From Kribbella voronezhensis (GTDB lineage Bacteria; Actinomycetota; Actinomycetes; Propionibacteriales; Kribbellaceae), in assembly GCF_004365175.1 (NCBI RefSeq), contig NZ_SOCE01000001.1, forward strand, positions 2,405,154 to 2,469,153: a stretch of DNA of 64,000 nt. The letters run 5' to 3'. A program made the position numbers and the translations under genes. Positions within the stretch are counted from its first letter, which is position 1; the number at the start of each line of letters is the position of its first letter. This document shows positions 62,824 to 64,000 of this stretch, in pieces. The notes beneath the pieces were generated by a model, which ran no database searches, was not told where the DNA came from, and was given only the letters and a program-made list of their open reading frames with translations.

Positions 62824-64000
62824 TCAGTGAAGGTTACGGTGCAAAGCCGAAATCAGCTCGCCATTTCCGGTATCGCCATCGAGTGACCAGATCATCGCGC
62901 CGCCGAGGTGGCGCTTGGAGATGTACTGCGCCTTGCGCTTCATCTCGACCGGGTCGTCCCAGGTCCAGAACGTCGTACCGTCGAACAGCCAGGCGAAGCC
63001 GGCCTTGTTGTCACGGTGGACGGTGAAGTCGCCGGCCTTTGCCTTGAGCAACCGATAGTCCTCGTAGCCGGCTTCGTACGTCGCCGGCGCGGGACCCGTG
63101 GCGGGCTGGAACAACCCGTTGTTCTGGTTGGTCACGCCGGTCCAGCCGCGGCTGTAGAACGGCACGCCCATCACCAGCTGGTTGCGCGGCGCACCGCGGG
63201 AGAGGTAGGCGTCGATCGTCACCTGGGAGCTGAACTCCTCGGACGAGGGGTCGCCCTTCGGCGCGTCGATCGCGGACTGCTGGTTGGTGATCGGGTCCCA
63301 CGAGCCGTGGTAGTCGTAGCCCTGCGTCGTACCGAAGGTCAGGTCGCGGAACAACTGCTTGACCTGGAACCCGTTGTCGATCTGCTCCGGCGCGGCGGGC
63401 AGGAAGGCGGTCAGGTTGTAGCGGCCGCGGAACGGCCAGGACGCGCGGTCCAGCTGCTTGCGGTACTCGTGCACCAGTGCGGTGAAGTTCTGCTTGTCTT
63501 CGGGGCGGATCACGTTGCCCGGGTTGCCTTCGCTGGCCGGCCACTCCCAGTCGAGGTCGACACCGTCGAAGATGCCCTTCGCGGCACCGGCCGGAGCGCC
63601 CGGCAGGTTGCCCTTGAGCCACATGTCGAGGCAGGACTTCACATGCGCGGCCCGGGAGGCCGGCGTGAGCGCGGCGTCGGAGAAGTACTTCGAACCGGTC
63701 CAGCCGCCGAGCGAGATGCTGATCCGCAGCTTCGGGAACTTCTGCTTCAGCTGCTTCAACTGGTTCAGGTTGCCGGCCAGTGGCTGGCCGGCCTCGTCGG
63801 CTTTGCCGCTGACGCTCTGCTCCGCGGTGAACGGCCGCTGATAATCGGCCCACGGGTCGCTCGAGACACAGTTGCCGGAGGCATCGAGAAAGCCGAACGC
63901 GTAGTTCAGCTGGGTGAGTTTGGCGGCCGTACCGTTCTTGACCAGGTCACTCACCAGGAAGTTGCGGTCGTAGCCGCTCCACTGGGTGTAGTACCCGACA
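62824..64000 (-). CDS. GH18 chitinase (5' end beyond window)
   Basis: This family 18 glycoside hydrolase runs off the right edge. The visible part begins VGYYTQWSGYDRNFLVSD (strand 1 of the TIM barrel). The catalytic DxxDxDxE motif is FDGVDLDWEWPASEG, preceded by SISLGGWTGSKYF. Later strands include MGVPFYSRGWTG and GGAMIWSLDGDTGNGEL at the C-terminus. It hydrolyses chitin beta-1,4 bonds outside the cell. A signal peptide and possibly carbohydrate-binding modules lie beyond the edge. It probably supplies GlcNAc or chitobiose to NgcEFG. Confidence 0.93.
   Translation of the reverse strand, partial: VGYYTQWSGYDRNFLVSDLVKNGTAAKLTQLNYAFGFLDASGNCVSSDPWADYQRPFTAEQSVSGKADEAGQPLAGNLNQLKQLKQKFPKLRISISLGGWTGSKYFSDAALTPASRAAHVKSCLDMWLKGNLPGAPAGAAKGIFDGVDLDWEWPASEGNPGNVIRPEDKQNFTALVHEYRKQLDRASWPFRGRYNLTAFLPAAPEQIDNGFQVKQLFRDLTFGTTQGYDYHGSWDPITNQQSAIDAPKGDPSSEEFSSQVTIDAYLSRGAPRNQLVMGVPFYSRGWTGVTNQNNGLFQPATGPAPATYEAGYEDYRLLKAKAGDFTVHRDNKAGFAWLFDGTTFWTWDDPVEMKRKAQYISKRHLGGAMIWSLDGDTGNGELISALHRNLH

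Overview
The window is high-GC, densely coded DNA with many GTG starts, ATGA/GTGA overlaps and short intergenic gaps. These features indicate an Actinomycetota chromosome. The mix of GlcNAc/chitin uptake genes, secreted subtilases, CAP-domain proteins and a gamma-glutamylation amine pathway suggests a soil Propionibacteriales/Streptomyces-type organism, possibly Kribbella-like; the genus is a guess. I see no rRNA, tRNA, CRISPR array, phage or insertion sequence.

Layout. 1-2188: an SDR gene running off the left edge, divergent from a TetR-SDR pair. 2490-5183: an unassigned three-gene locus, two zinc-ribbon membrane proteins flanking a small Gly/Ala-repeat protein. 5530-8301: a large LAL-type LuxR regulator. 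8567-15262: an amine-utilisation regulon (APC permease, GntR/FadR regulator, SDR, aldehyde dehydrogenase, gamma-glutamyl hydrolase, glutamine-synthetase-like ligase). Its two promoters share a 22-bp operator-like element. 15629-20270: D,D-carboxypeptidase, YihY protein, 2'-5' RNA ligase-like protein, trpS and a small hydrolase. 20267-28142: an iron-box-controlled siderophore-binding lipoprotein, a second NgcE-type binding protein, then ngcG, ngcF, ngcE and a SIS-domain gene, divergent from a BadF-type GlcNAc kinase.

28201-40241: YciI protein, hydrolase, Ser/Thr kinase, ArsR-MFS pair, CNNM/CorC protein, galT-galK, DeoR regulator, two acetyltransferase genes and an epimerase-like gene. 40372-43242: three tandem CAP-superfamily genes, the last with its active site eroded. 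43344-50157: small membrane protein, GlxA-type AraC regulator, metallo-beta-lactamase-fold protein, a decayed repeat-protein relic, an M1-type peptidase, MOSC protein, spermidine-synthase-like protein and malate dehydrogenase. 50213-56939: two paralogous secreted S8 peptidases of about 1,100 residues, the first broken by a frameshift inside its catalytic domain. 57003-60981: DUF3017 protein, folD, and a TetR-MMPL exporter pair under a fully legible promoter/operator. 61152-64000: pirin, an aminoglycoside-phosphotransferase-like gene and a GH18 chitinase cut by the right edge.

Themes. Chitin degradation (GH18), GlcNAc import (NgcEFG), GlcNAc phosphorylation (BadF kinase) and a SIS sugar-phosphate protein form one catabolic route. 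The gamma-glutamyl cluster captures an amine or amino alcohol, oxidises it and releases glutamate. About ten genes show a -10 hexamer 6-7 nt before the start codon, indicating leaderless transcripts. The most original material is the 2490-5183 locus, the paired operators of the amine regulon, the degenerate CAP paralogue and the frameshifted subtilase.
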